A program made the translations under genes and the position numbers. Positions 52,834 through 63,700 of a DNA stretch of 64,000 nt are shown piece after piece. A model generated the notes under the pieces. The model worked only from the letters and a program-made list of their open reading frames with translations. It had not been told where the DNA came from and made no database searches. This stretch comes from Mycobacterium avium subsp. avium (GTDB lineage Bacteria; Actinomycetota; Actinomycetes; Mycobacteriales; Mycobacteriaceae), in the NCBI RefSeq assembly GCF_009741445.1, contig NZ_CP046507.1:3782001-3846000 (forward strand). The letters are read 5' to 3'. Each line of letters opens with the position of its first letter. Positions within the stretch are counted from its first letter, which is position 1.

Positions 52834-54954
52834 TCAGCGACCGCGGACCAGCTCCAGCACGTCGGGGCCGTACTGCTCGAGCTTGCGCGCGCCGATGCCG
52901 GGAATCGCGATCAGCGCCTGTTCGTCGCCGGGCCGCAGCTCGGCGATGGCGATCAGGGTGTTGTCGGTGAACACGACGTAGGCGGGCACCTTCTGTTCCT
53001 TGGCGACGTCCAGCCGCCACGCCTTGAGCCGCACCAGCAGGTCCTCGTCGATGTCGGCGGCACACGTCTCGCAACGTCGCAGCATGACGGCCGCCGGGGT
53101 GGTCAGGTTGTTGTTGCAGATCCGGCAGCGGGTGGCGGCGTTGCGGTTGCGGCGGGACCTGGTCGGCGCCGCCTCGGCCCGGGTCTGGGGTGCGATGCCG
53201 TTGAGGAATCGCGACGGCTTGCGGCTCTGCCGCCCGCCCGGGCTGCGGGCCAACGCCCAGCTGAGCGCCAAATATGTTCTGGCCCTGGTGATTCCGACGT
53301 AGAGCAGCCGCCGCTCCTCCTCGACCGCCTCGCTGTCGGCGCCGTGCGCCAGCGCGTGCGAGATGGGTAGCGTGCCGTCGGCCAGGCCGACCAGAAACAC
53401 CGCGTCCCACTCGAGTCCCTTGGCGGCGTGCAGCGACGCCAGCGCGACGCCCTGCACCACGGGTGGGTGCCGTGCGTCGGCGCGCATCCGCAGTTCGGTC
53501 AGCAGGCCGGCGAAGTCCAGCTGCGGACGCCGCGCCACCTCGTCGTCGACCAGTTCGGCCAGCGCGCGCAGCGCCTCCCAGCGCTCCCGGGCCCGGGTGC
53601 CGACCGGCTCGTCGGCCGTCAGCCCCAGCGGTTCCAGCACCGCGCGCACCACCGCCGGCAGCGGCTCTTCTCGGGCGCCCTCGCCCTCGCGCTCGGCGGC
53701 GCGCTGCAGCGCCAGCAGGGCCTGCTTGATCTCCTGGCGGTTGAAGAACCCCTCGCCGCCGCGAACCTGATAGGGGATGCCGACCTCGGTCAGCGCCTCC
53801 TCGTAGATCTCCGACTGGGCGTTGACCCGGTAGAGCACCGCGATCTCCGAGGCGGGGGTGCCCGATTCGATCAGCCGCGCAATCGATTTGGCGACGGCGG
53901 CGGCCTCGGCCGGTTCGTCGGGATGCTCGTGGAAGGTCGGCACCGGACCCGGCGGCCGCTGCCCGACCAGGTGCAGCTTGCTGCCGGCCACCCGGCCGCG
54001 GGCCGCGGCGATCACCTGGTTGGCCAGCGACACCACCTGCGGGGTGGAGCGGTAGTCGCGTTCCAGCCGCACCACGGTCGCGTCGGGGAACCGGCGGGAG
54101 AAGTCGAGCAGGAACCTCGGGGAGGCCCCGGTGAACGAGTAGATGGTCTGGTTGGCGTCCCCCACCACGGTCAGGTCGTCGCGATCACCCAGCCAGGCGG
54201 CCAGCACCCGCTGCTGCAACGGGGTGACGTCCTGATATTCGTCGACCACGAAGCAGCGGTAGCGGTCGCGGAACTCCTCGGCGACCGCCGGGTCGTTTTC
54301 GATCGCCGCCGCGGTGTGCAGCAGCAGGTCGTCGAAATCGAGCAGGGTGACGTGGTCGCCGCGGGCCTTGAGGGCTTCGTAGGCGGCGTACACGCCGGCG
54401 ACCCTCGCGGCGTCCAGCGGAATGTCCCGCCCGGCGGCGGCCACCGCGGCCGGGTATTCCTCCGGGCCGATCAGCGACGCCTTGGCCCACTCGATCTCGC
54501 CGGCCAGGTCGCGCACGTCGTCGGTGCTGGCGTTGATCCGGGTGCGGCTGGCCGCCCGGGCCACCACCGCGAACTTGCTGTCCAGCAGCTGCCAGCCGGT
54601 GTCGCCGACCACCCGCGGCCAGAAATAGCGCAGCTGCCGGTGGGCGGCGGCGTGAAAGGTCAGCGCCGAGACCGAGCCCACCGCCGCGTCGGTGCCCGCC
54701 GCGGCGGCGAGCGCCCGCAGCCGCGAGCGCATCTCCCCCGCCGCGCGCTGGGTGAAGGTGACCGCCAGCACCTGATTGGCGGCGACATGACCGCCCGCGA
54801 CCAGCTGGGCGATCCGGTGGGTGATGGTGCGGGTCTTGCCGGTGCCGGCGCCGGCCAGCACACAGACCGGCCCGCGCGGGGCCAGCACGGCTTCGCGTTG
54901 CTCGTCGTCCAGCCCGGCGGTCAAGGGATCGGCGAGGGTCGGCATGGCGTCCAT
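52834..54954 (-). CDS. uvrD2: ATP-dependent DNA helicase UvrD2
   Basis: A 706-residue SF1 3'-5' helicase. ATG 54952-54954 (MDAMPTLADPLTAGL) has GGGAAG upstream; the internal Met at 54943-54945 is also possible. Motifs: Q-motif LDDEQREAVLAP, Walker A AGAGTGKTRTITHRI, LAVTFTQRAAGEM, Walker B FVVDEYQDVTPLQQ, VVGDANQTIYSFTGAS, VRLERDYRSTPQ, LASLHAAKGLEWDAVFLVGL and VGITRARTYLALS. The C-terminus has a four-Cys module (CRICNNN; CETCAAD) and an HRDC domain (FTDNTLIAIAELRPGDEQAL), the arrangement known for mycobacterial UvrD2. It unwinds DNA in repair; reported essential in M. tuberculosis. Confidence 0.96.
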   Translation of the reverse strand: MDAMPTLADPLTAGLDDEQREAVLAPRGPVCVLAGAGTGKTRTITHRIAQLVAGGHVAANQVLAVTFTQRAAGEMRSRLRALAAAAGTDAAVGSVSALTFHAAAHRQLRYFWPRVVGDTGWQLLDSKFAVVARAASRTRINASTDDVRDLAGEIEWAKASLIGPEEYPAAVAAAGRDIPLDAARVAGVYAAYEALKARGDHVTLLDFDDLLLHTAAAIENDPAVAEEFRDRYRCFVVDEYQDVTPLQQRVLAAWLGDRDDLTVVGDANQTIYSFTGASPRFLLDFSRRFPDATVVRLERDYRSTPQVVSLANQVIAAARGRVAGSKLHLVGQRPPGPVPTFHEHPDEPAEAAAVAKSIARLIESGTPASEIAVLYRVNAQSEIYEEALTEVGIPYQVRGGEGFFNRQEIKQALLALQRAAEREGEGAREEPLPAVVRAVLEPLGLTADEPVGTRARERWEALRALAELVDDEVARRPQLDFAGLLTELRMRADARHPPVVQGVALASLHAAKGLEWDAVFLVGLADGTLPISHALAHGADSEAVEEERRLLYVGITRARTYLALSWALARSPGGRQSRKPSRFLNGIAPQTRAEAAPTRSRRNRNAATRCRICNNNLTTPAAVMLRRCETCAADIDEDLLVRLKAWRLDVAKEQKVPAYVVFTDNTLIAIAELRPGDEQALIAIPGIGARKLEQYGPDVLELVRGR

Positions 54955-55074
54955 CTTGGCTTCCCATACTGACAAGTCGGTGACGAACGCGGTGCATCGC
55001 GCCCCGGCGAGTCGGCCCGCTCCTGCGCATCCCGCTGCGCGGAATGCTTCGTCGCCGGGCTACGTTATCCGGCT

Positions 55075-55329
55075 ATGACCTCTGCCCCGCTCACCGTTTA
55101 CACCACGTCGTGGTGCGGCTACTGCCACCGGCTGATGACCGTGCTCAAGTCCAACGGCATCCCCTACGAGGCGGTCGACATCGAACACGACCCCGCCGCC
55201 GCCGACTTCGTCAGCTCGGTCAACGGCGGCAACAAGACGGTTCCGACGGTGAAGTTCGCCGACGGTTCCACACTGACCAACCCCAGCGCCGCGCAGGTTA
55301 AGGCCAAGCTGGCCGAAGCCGGCAACTGA
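55075..55329 (+). CDS. mrx1: Mycoredoxin-1 (glutaredoxin-like)
   Basis: An 84-residue thioredoxin-fold protein, start ATG 55075. The active site WCGYCHRLM has the CGYC pair; the TVPTVKF cis-Pro loop and the ending GGNKTVP complete the glutaredoxin fold. It reduces mycothiolated proteins and peroxidases with mycothiol as electron source in the cytoplasm. The same position beside uvrD2 and nudC is found in M. tuberculosis (Rv3198A). Its stop lies 8 bp from the convergent nudC stop. Confidence 0.94.
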   Translation: MTSAPLTVYTTSWCGYCHRLMTVLKSNGIPYEAVDIEHDPAAADFVSSVNGGNKTVPTVKFADGSTLTNPSAAQVKAKLAEAGN

Positions 55330-55337
55330 CCACCGGG

Positions 55338-56270
55338 TCAGTCGAGCGCGGCCCAGGATTCGATGATCACCCGCGCGATCGAAATCGACCCGGGCAGAAG
55401 GAGTTTCGACTCCGAGTCGGACGACCAGTCCCCGGCCGCCAGTGCGGCGCGCACCTCGTCGCGGGTGAACCACGCCGCCTCGGCGATCTCGCCGTCGTTG
55501 AACGCGAAGTCCTGCGCCGGGTCGGCGACGGCGTGGAAGCCGACCATCAGCGAGCGCGGGAACGGCCACGGCTGGCTGCCCAGGTAGCGCACGTCGCGCA
55601 CGGTCAGCCCGATCTCCTCGCGGACCTCGCGGGCGACACACACCTCGAACGACTCCCCGGCCTCGACGAATCCGGCCAGCAGCGAGAACATCCGCTCCGG
55701 CCACACCGCCTGACGGGCCAGCACCGCGCGGTCGCCGCCGTCGTGCACCAGGCAGATCACCGCCGGGTCGATGCGCGGGAACTCCTCGTGCCCGGTGACC
55801 GGGTTGACCCGCGACCAGCCCGCCCGGGCCGGCCTGGTCGGCGAGCCGTCCACCGAGCTGAACCGCGACCGCTCGTGCCAGTTCAGCAGCGCGACGGCCG
55901 AGGACATCAGCTGGCTGCTGGTGTCGTCGAAGATCGGGCCGAGGCTGCGCAGGTTCACCACCTCGGCGCGCACCTCGGGATCATCCGGTGCCTGCAGCGC
56001 GCCGCGGATGGCCCACACGTGCCGGCCGTCCTCGAGGCGCCCCAAAAACACCGCCTCCGGCGGGGGCTTGTCACCCAGTTCGGCGGCGGCGCCCAGCACC
56101 ACCCGGCCGTCGGCGACGAGCACCTGGTTGCGCGAGTCCACCCGCAGCAGCGCCGCGTCGGCCCAGCCCGCCGCGGCGGCCTCGACATCGGTGCGCAACT
56201 GGTCGGCCCGATCGGCGCCCACCCGCGACAGCAGCGGAACGCTGCGCAGCTGAAAGTCCGCGATCGCCAT
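55338..56270 (-). CDS. nudC: NAD(+)/NADH diphosphatase NudC
   Basis: A 310-residue Nudix hydrolase, start ATG 56268-56270, overlapping the channel stop by one base (TGATG). The Nudix box GFVEAGESFEVCVAREVREEIGL is intact, followed by the NADH pyrophosphatase signature SQPWPFPRS that recognises the dinucleotide. The usual four-Cys zinc ribbon is absent: the region around WHERSRFSSVDGSPTRPARAG has no Cys. The N-terminal domain (residues 1-110) is the usual dimerisation part. It cleaves NAD(H) and NAD-capped RNA; the isoniazid-NAD adduct is a known substrate in mycobacteria. Confidence 0.93.
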   Translation of the reverse strand: MAIADFQLRSVPLLSRVGADRADQLRTDVEAAAAGWADAALLRVDSRNQVLVADGRVVLGAAAELGDKPPPEAVFLGRLEDGRHVWAIRGALQAPDDPEVRAEVVNLRSLGPIFDDTSSQLMSSAVALLNWHERSRFSSVDGSPTRPARAGWSRVNPVTGHEEFPRIDPAVICLVHDGGDRAVLARQAVWPERMFSLLAGFVEAGESFEVCVAREVREEIGLTVRDVRYLGSQPWPFPRSLMVGFHAVADPAQDFAFNDGEIAEAAWFTRDEVRAALAAGDWSSDSESKLLLPGSISIARVIIESWAALD

Positions 56271-57340
56271 CAATGCCCCGCGCTGCGGATGTAGAGCAAC
56301 CGGTCGTTGGCCTCGACCGCGTCCACCTCGGGGGCGTCGATGCGCAGCAGCCGGCCGTCGCGCACCACGCCGAGCACGATGTCGCGCAGGTGCCGGGGCG
56401 AGCCGCCGATCTCGGACTGCTCGACCTCCCGCTCGGCGATCGCCAACCCGACGTCGGGCGTCAGCAGGTCCTCGATCATCTCCACCACGCTCGGGGTGGT
56501 GGTGGCCAGGCCGAGCAGCCGGCCCGCCGTCGCCGACGACACCACCACCGAGTCCGCGCCCGACTGCTGCAGCAGGTGCTGATTCTCGGCCTCCCGGATC
56601 GAGGCGACGATCTTGGCGTGCGGCGCGATCTCGCGCGCGGTCAGCGTCACCAGCACGGCGGTGTCGTCGCGGCTGGTGGCCACGATGATGGACGCCGCGT
56701 GCTGGGCCCCGGCCAGCCGCAGCACGTCGGCCTTGGTGGCGTCGCCGTGCACGGTGACCAGGTCCGCGCTCTCGGCGTGCTCGAGGGTGCTGCGATCGGT
56801 GTCGACGACGACGACCTCGGCCTGGGTGGTCTCGTCGCCCAGGATGGCGGCGACGGCGGTTTTGCCCTTGGTGCCGTAGCCGATCACGATGGTGTGGTTG
56901 CGCACTCTGCTCCTCCAACGCTGAATCTTCCACCCTTGGCGGGACCGCTCGGAGAGCACTTCCAGCGTGGTGCCGACCAACACGGCCAAAAAGGCGATCC
57001 GCAGCGCGGTGAAGATCAGGGTGTGCACCAGGCGGGCGGTCTCGGTGTAGGGCGTGATGTCGCCGTAGCCGGTGGTCGACAGGGACACCGCCGAGAAATA
57101 CACGCAGTCCAGAAAGGTCAGCGACCCGCCCCTAAGATCCCGGTAGCCGGACCGGTCGGCGTAGACGATGACGGCGGCGGCGAACAGCACCACCAGCGCG
57201 ATGGCCAGGCGCCGGGTGATGACGCGGATGGGGCTGGCGTGCTCCTCGGGAATGCGCACCACGCCGACCAACTGGTGGCCGCGCTGGGCGGCCAGCGTCT
57301 GATTCAGACCGCTCAGCTTTCGCGACCTACCGTTGCGCAC
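56270..57340 (-). CDS. Potassium channel with RCK/TrkA-N domain (Rv3200c-like)
   Basis: A 356-residue two-helix K+ channel, start GTG 57338-57340. Helix 1 is RRLAIALVVLFAAAVIVYA; the pore loop has the selectivity filter STTGYGDITPY, then helix 2 (LIFTALRIAFLAVLVGTTLEVL). The cytoplasmic RCK domain has HTIVIGYGTKGKTAVAAIL (Rossmann), VVVDTDRSTLEHAES, VHGDATKADVLRLAGA and a C-terminal TrkA-C-like part. It probably gates on nucleotide or Ca2+. It is translationally coupled to nudC by the one-base overlap. Confidence 0.93.
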   Translation of the reverse strand: MRNGRSRKLSGLNQTLAAQRGHQLVGVVRIPEEHASPIRVITRRLAIALVVLFAAAVIVYADRSGYRDLRGGSLTFLDCVYFSAVSLSTTGYGDITPYTETARLVHTLIFTALRIAFLAVLVGTTLEVLSERSRQGWKIQRWRSRVRNHTIVIGYGTKGKTAVAAILGDETTQAEVVVVDTDRSTLEHAESADLVTVHGDATKADVLRLAGAQHAASIIVATSRDDTAVLVTLTAREIAPHAKIVASIREAENQHLLQQSGADSVVVSSATAGRLLGLATTTPSVVEMIEDLLTPDVGLAIAEREVEQSEIGGSPRHLRDIVLGVVRDGRLLRIDAPEVDAVEANDRLLYIRSAGH

Positions 57341-57430
57341 GGCGGTCCGTCATCGCCTTGACTGCTGCGCTCGGGACACGGGTCTTATGTAACCACGGGA
57401 ACCGGTCGCCCAATACTCGGGCGGCGCGGG

Positions 57431-60400
57431 TCACACCGGCGCGGTCGGTGCGAGCAGACCGGCCAACTCGTCGGACGTCGGCAGCGCCTCGGGAACCACC
57501 GTGGTGCGCGCCCGCACGTAGTGGAAGGCGGTGCGCACCGACGACTCGGGCACCTTCGCCAGCGCCGCCCAGGCCAGGCGGTACACGGCGAGCTGGACGG
57601 CGGCCTGGCGCATCGCTTCCGGGCTGTCCGGTGGCGCACCGGTTTTCCAGTCCACCACGGTGGCGCCGCCGTCCGATTCGGCGAACACCGCGTCGATGCG
57701 GCCGCGGACCAGCGTGTCACCGATCGGCATTTCGAACGGCACCTCGACGGCGACGGGAGTCCTTGCAGCCCAAGGTGATTCGAGGAATGCGGCCTGCAGC
57801 TCGGCCAATTCCGCGGTGTCGCCGACGTCGGAGTCCGCCGCGCCCGGCAGGTCGCCGAGCTCGAACAGGCACTCGGCGCCGTAGAACTTCTGAACCCACG
57901 CGTGAAACGCGTTGCCCAGCAACGCATGCGGCTCCGGCCGGGACGGCAGCCGGTGCCTCAGCCGCTGCGCGGCCCCGGCCGGGTCGCGGGCCAGGCCGAC
58001 CAGCGAGCTGACCGACAGCTGGCCCGGCAGGACCTGCGGCGGCGGCCCAGTCACTCGGGCCCGCTCGGCCAGCAGCGCGTCGACGTCGGCGGCCCAGCCC
58101 TCGACGTCGGCGCCCGGATCACCCGGTTCGGCCGCCATCGCCTGCCGCACCAGCGCCGCACCGCGCTCGACCTCACCGCGCCGGGACGCCAGCGGATCGG
58201 CCGGCCATACAGCCTCGACGACGTTGTCGCGCAGCGGGTTTCGTTCGCCGTCGGCGGGCGCCGACGCCCACTGCTCCACCGTTCCGCAGGGGTCGCCGGC
58301 CGCGGCCGAGGCGTCGATGACGTCCTTGATCTCGCAGAGGAAGTCCGACGGGCCGCGCGGTTTGATGCCGGTGGCCGCCCAGTGGTGCCCGGATACCAGC
58401 AGGGTGTCTTCGGCCCGGGTGACCGCGACGTACAACAGGCGGCGTTCCTCGTCGACGCGCCGCTGCTCGAGCTGGCGGCGGTGCTCGGAGATCTTGTCCG
58501 ACAACTGCTTGCGGTTGGTGACGTCGGAGGTGTCGAGCACCGGGATGCCCAACGCGCCCGGGCGGGCGCGGTCGCCGCGCAGCAGCGGCGGCAGCTCCGC
58601 GGCGTCGGTGAGCCAGGTGGTCTTGGCGGTGGTGGAGGGAAAGACGCCGCCCGACAGGCGCGCCACCGCCACCAGCTGCCACTCCAGCCCCTTCGCCGAG
58701 TGCACGGTCAGCACCTGGACGCGGTCACGTGCGACCGCCAATGGTGCTGCCGGCAAGCCATTTTCGACCGACTCGGCGACATCCAGGAAGGCCAGCAGAC
58801 CGGCCACGGAGGCGGAGGCCGACGCGTCGGTGCCGCCGGTGTCGGCGCGTTCGGCGTAGCCGGCGACGACGTCGGCGAACGCGTCCAGATGCTCGGTGCC
58901 GGCCCAGCCCGCCGCGGCCGCGGCGCGGACTTCGCAATCCAGGCCCACCACCCGACGCACCTCGGCCACCAGGTCGCCGAGCGGCTGGTCGAGGTGGGCG
59001 CGCAGAGCGCTCAGCTCGGCGGCCAGCGCGGCGATGCGCGCATACCCCGCAGCCGAATACCCTTCGGCCGGGCCGGGATCGGCGATCGCGTCGGCCAGAC
59101 ACACGGCGTCGGCTTCGACGTTGCGGGGATCGGCGGCGCTGGCGATCGCCTCGGCCGTGGCCGGCCCGCCGGCCGCCCCGGCGCCACCGAGGGCGCGGGC
59201 GCGTTGCCACAGCGCGGCCAGGTCGCGGGCGCCGAGGCGCCAGCGCGGGCCGGTTAGCACCCGCATCGCGGCCGCCCCGGCGGTCGGATCGGCGACCAGC
59301 CGCAGCATGGCCACCAGCTCGGCGACCTCGGGCACGGACAGCAACCCGGCCAGCCCGACGACCTCTACCGGGATCCCGCGGGCCCGCAGCGCGTCGGCGA
59401 TGGGCGCGGCGTCGGCGTTGCGGCGCACCAGCACCGCGGCCGTGGGCGGGCTGACGCCGTCCGCCCGGGCCCGGCGGTAGTGGGCGTCGATGTGGTCGGC
59501 GATCCATTGGCGTTCGGCGACCACGTCGGGCAGCAGTGCGCAGCGCACGGTGCCCGGCGGGGCGTCCGGCCGCGGGCGCAGGGCATGCACGGCCACCGAA
59601 CGCCGGCGCGCCTCGGCCGAGATCGCGTTGGCCACCCGCAGCGTGCGGGGCGGATTGCGCCAGCTGGTCCGCAGCTCGAGCACCGGCGCGGGGGTGCCGT
59701 CGGACCGGGGGAAGTCGGTGGTGAACCGGGGCAGGTTGGTCGCCGAGGCGCCGCGCCAGCCGTAGATCGACTGGATGGGGTCGCCGACGGCGGTCAAGGC
59801 CAGCCCGTCGTCGACACCGCCGCCGAACAGCGCCGACAGCGCGATGCGCTGGGCGTGGCCGGTGTCCTGGTATTCGTCCAGCAGCACCACCCGGTAGCGG
59901 CCGCGCAGGTCGGCGCCGACCTGCGGGAAGGCCGCGGCCAGCCGCGCCGCGGACGCCATCTGCATGCCGAAGTCCATCACCTTGACCGCGCGCATCCGCT
60001 CGTCGAGCGCCTCCAGCAGCGGGACCAGCTCGGCCCGCTCCGACTGGGTGCCCGACAGCCGCAGCAGCCATTGGCTGGGGCCGCGGTCACGCTGGTACGG
60101 GCCGGCGGGCAGGGCATGCACGAGCCGCTCCAGTTCCAGGTGGGTCTCGCGCAGCTGGGAGGTGTCCACCAGGTGTTCGGCCAGCTGTCCCCACAGCCGC
60201 AGCACCATCGAGGTGACCGCGGCCGGCGTCTTGTCGGTCCGCAGCGGCCCGCGGTATCGGTTCACCACGTCGAAAGCCAGCTGCCACAACTCGGTTTCGC
60301 TGAGCAGCCGGGTGTCCGGCTCGACCGGCAGCAGCAGGCCGTAGTCGCGCAGCAGCGAGCCGGCGAAGGCGTGATAGGTGCTGACCACCGGGGCGGCTTC

Positions 60401-60721
60401 GGGGTCGACGGCACCGTGGTTCGGGCTCGCCGCCCCCAACCCGACGCCGGCCAACCGGGCCAGCCGGGAGCGGACCCGGCGCAACAGCTGGCCGGCGGCC
60501 TTGCGGGTGAACGTCAGCCCCAGCACCTGGCCGGGGTGGGCGTAGCCGTTGGCGATCAGCCACACCACCCGGGCGGCCATGGTCTCGGTCTTGCCGGCAC
60601 CGGCTCCCGCGATGACGACCAGCGGCCCCGGCGGCGCGGCGATGACGGCGGCCTGCTCCTCGGTTGGCGGGAAAAGCGCCAGGGCGCAAGCCAATTCGCG
60701 GGGGCTGTAGCGGTCGCTCAT
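57431..60721 (-). CDS. adnB: AdnB, helicase-nuclease subunit
   Basis: A 1096-residue UvrD-like motor with a RecB-type nuclease, start ATG 60719-60721, overlapping the adnA stop as ATGA. Motor motifs: FPPTEEQAAVIAAPPG, Walker A IAGAGAGKTETMAARV, LTFTRKAAGQLL, VVLLDEYQDTGHAQ, AVGDPIQSIYGWRGAS, LTVHSAKGLEWQLVAVA and VAVTRAEDTLLVSG. The nuclease domain near the C-terminus has GRIDAVFAES, the catalytic Asp in TVVDWKTGAP and QLAVYRLAW. With AdnA it resects DNA double-strand breaks. AdnB carries the lead motor in the M. smegmatis enzyme. Length fits the family (about 1095). Confidence 0.94.
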   Translation of the reverse strand: MSDRYSPRELACALALFPPTEEQAAVIAAPPGPLVVIAGAGAGKTETMAARVVWLIANGYAHPGQVLGLTFTRKAAGQLLRRVRSRLARLAGVGLGAASPNHGAVDPEAAPVVSTYHAFAGSLLRDYGLLLPVEPDTRLLSETELWQLAFDVVNRYRGPLRTDKTPAAVTSMVLRLWGQLAEHLVDTSQLRETHLELERLVHALPAGPYQRDRGPSQWLLRLSGTQSERAELVPLLEALDERMRAVKVMDFGMQMASAARLAAAFPQVGADLRGRYRVVLLDEYQDTGHAQRIALSALFGGGVDDGLALTAVGDPIQSIYGWRGASATNLPRFTTDFPRSDGTPAPVLELRTSWRNPPRTLRVANAISAEARRRSVAVHALRPRPDAPPGTVRCALLPDVVAERQWIADHIDAHYRRARADGVSPPTAAVLVRRNADAAPIADALRARGIPVEVVGLAGLLSVPEVAELVAMLRLVADPTAGAAAMRVLTGPRWRLGARDLAALWQRARALGGAGAAGGPATAEAIASAADPRNVEADAVCLADAIADPGPAEGYSAAGYARIAALAAELSALRAHLDQPLGDLVAEVRRVVGLDCEVRAAAAAGWAGTEHLDAFADVVAGYAERADTGGTDASASASVAGLLAFLDVAESVENGLPAAPLAVARDRVQVLTVHSAKGLEWQLVAVARLSGGVFPSTTAKTTWLTDAAELPPLLRGDRARPGALGIPVLDTSDVTNRKQLSDKISEHRRQLEQRRVDEERRLLYVAVTRAEDTLLVSGHHWAATGIKPRGPSDFLCEIKDVIDASAAAGDPCGTVEQWASAPADGERNPLRDNVVEAVWPADPLASRRGEVERGAALVRQAMAAEPGDPGADVEGWAADVDALLAERARVTGPPPQVLPGQLSVSSLVGLARDPAGAAQRLRHRLPSRPEPHALLGNAFHAWVQKFYGAECLFELGDLPGAADSDVGDTAELAELQAAFLESPWAARTPVAVEVPFEMPIGDTLVRGRIDAVFAESDGGATVVDWKTGAPPDSPEAMRQAAVQLAVYRLAWAALAKVPESSVRTAFHYVRARTTVVPEALPTSDELAGLLAPTAPV

Positions 60722-63700
60722 CGGCCGGACCCGTCGGCGTGGGCGGGGCAGCAGGGCCGCAGGGGGCAGTGGGTGCAGCCGTCGTTGCGCCGCGCGATGA
60801 ACTGCGGACCGGCCGTCGCGTCCGCCGCCCGCCGCAGCGCCTCGCGCCACTGGTCGGCGGCGGCCGCCGTCAGCGGATCCTGCTCGCGCTCGACCACCCC
60901 CGATGCCGCGGTCTTGCCGACGTAAACCAGCCGCGCCCCACCGGGTTCGGCGTCGCCGCCGGCGGCGCCGAGCAAGCCGTGCGCCACCGCCAGCTGATAC
61001 AACGCCAGCTGCGCGTGTTGCTGGGCGTCGTCCTTGCTGACCGGGGTCTTGCCGGTTTTGACGTCGACGATCACCAGCCGACCGGCGGCGTCGCGCTCCA
61101 CCCGGTCCACCCGGCCGCGCAGCCGGACCTCGCGGCCGTCACCGGTGGACAGCGTGCCGTCGATCTCGACCTCGACGCCGACCTCGGTCAGCGCGCCGCG
61201 GGTGTTCGCCCGCCACTGCGCGAACGCCTCCAGCATCGCGCGGTGGCGGGCCAGCTCGTTGTCCGAATGCCATTGCGCGGCAAAGGGTAAGTGCCGCCAG
61301 GCGCGGTCCAGCTCGGCCACCAGTTCGGCCGGGCTGCGGTGCGGTTGGGCGATCAGCGCGTGCACCACCGAACCGATGGCCGAGCGCAGGTCGCGCGGGT
61401 CGGTGCCGCCATGCCGTTCGGCCAGCCAGCGCAGCGGGCAGTCGGTGAGCGTCTGCATGGTCGACGGTGTCAAGGTGACGACGTCGCCACCGCCGCGCAG
61501 CGGTTCGGCGGTGCTGACCGGGATCAGGCCGTGCCAGCTGGCCGGGTCGGCGCCGGGCACCCCGGCTTGGGCCAGTCGGGCCAATTGCGTTGCCGCGCAA
61601 CGACGTTCGAGCTCGTCCACGGCGCCGTCCGGCGCGCACACCACCCCGCGCAGCCGCCCCACCAGCGCGGCCGCCGACAACACCCGGGGCGCCGAAACAG
61701 GCTGCAGGGCAGCGGGTTCGGCGTCTTCGCCGGCCCACTGCGCGATTTCGTAGCAGAACGGCGACGGCAGCGCCGCCTCGCGATCCGACCCGTCGGTGTC
61801 GCTGTCCACCGCCGTCACCAGCAGCCGCCGCCGGGCCCGGCCCATGGCCGCCACCAGCAACCTGCGCTCCTCGGCCAGCAGCGGCGCCCGCACGGACGCG
61901 TCGGCGCTGACCCCGTCCAGCACGTCCAGCAGCCGCTGGGTTCCCAGCACCCCGCCGCGCGGAACGGTGTTGGGCCACAACCCGTCCTGCAGCCCGGCGA
62001 TCACCACGAAATCCCATTCGCGGCCCAGCGCGGCGTGCGCGCTGAGCACGCTGACCTGCTCGGCGGTGGCCACCGACTCGGGGCCGGCGCCGGGCAGCTG
62101 CAGCGCGGCGACGTGCTCGACCAGCCCGCGCAGCGACGCGCCCGAGGTGCGCGACACGTAGTCGTCGGTGATGTCGAACAGCGCGGTCACCGAGTCGAGG
62201 TCCCGGCCGGCCTGGGCGGCGGCGGGGCCGCCGCGCTCGCTGACCGACAGCCAGCGGCGCTGCAGCCCCGACTGGTGCCAGGCGGCCCACAGGATGTAGC
62301 GCGGGTCCTGACCGTCGCGGTGGCAGCACCCGGCCGCGTCCAGCACCGCGCGAACCCGGCGCAGCGCCCGGAACGGTGCACCGGGCGGCGGCGCGGTACC
62401 GGTGAGCGCCTCGACCAACAGCTCGGCGAAATCACCGGGCGGGCGTCCGGCGTTGGCGCGCTGCAGGTTTCGCCGCAGCTGCCGCAGCGACACCGGGTCG
62501 ACGCGGCCGATCGGGCCGGTCAGCAACGCCAGTGCCCGCTGCCCGTCCAGGCCGTCGGCGGTGGCCAGCAGCACGGTCAGCAGCGCGCGCACCGCCGGCT
62601 GCTCGGCCAACGGCCCGCTCGCCGCCGGCGCGGTCACCGGCACCCCGGCGGCGGCCAGCGCCCGCGGCAACCGCGCGCCGGCCCGCGGCACCGAACGCAC
62701 GATCACCGCCATCTGCGACCAGGGCACGCCGTCGACCAGGTGGGCGCGCCGCAGCGCGTCGGCGATGGCGGCCGCCTCGGCGTGCGCGGACGCGGCCAGC
62801 CGCACCGCGACCGAGCCCTCCCCCGGTCCGGCGCCCTCGATGCGGCGGCCGGCGCTGCTGCCGGGCAGCCGGCCCGCGACGCCGCTGACCGCACGCGCGA
62901 CGGCCGGGGCGCAGCGGTGCGACCTGGTCAGCGTCACCGCCGGCGCCGCGCCGTCGAGCAGCGAGCCGGGATCGCCACCGCGGAAGCCGAACACCGCCTG
63001 GTTGGGGTCCCCGGCGATCAGCGCCAGATCGGCGCCCGCGGCCAGCACCCGCACCAGCCGCGCGGCCTGCGGATCCAGCTGCTGGGCGTCGTCGACCAAC
63101 AGCACCCGGATCCGGCCACGCTCGGCAGCCAGCAGCTCGGCGTCGACGGCGAAGGCCTCCAGCGCCGCACCCACCAGTTCGGCGGCACCCAGCGCGGGCG
63201 TCGTCGCCTCCGGGGCGGCCGTCCCCACCGCCGCGCGCAGCAACATCACCTGTTCGTACTGGCGCGCGAACTGACCGGCGGCCACCCATTCCGGCCGTCG
63301 GCAGCGCCGGCCGAGCCGCTCCAATGCCTGAGGGTCGACACCGCGTTCGGCGCAGCGCGCCAACAGGTTTCGCAGTTCGGTGGCGAAACCCGCGGTGCTC
63401 AGCGCCGGACGCAGCGCGGCCGGCCAGGCCGTCGCCGCGCGCGGGCCGTCGGCTAGATCCCCGGCCAGCAGTTCCCGGATGATCGCGTCCTGTTCGGCGC
63501 TGGTGACCAGCCGCGGCGGCGCCTCGCCGGCGCGCTCGGCGGCGCGGCGCAACACCGCGTACGCGTAACCGTGCACGGTGCGCACCAACGGTTCGCGGAC
63601 GGCCGGGCCGGCGCCCGCCGACCGCAGCAGCGCCGTCGTCAAGGCGCTGCGCTCGGCCATCGGGAGCCGGCCGGAACCGGTGAGCAGCAGCACCGATTCC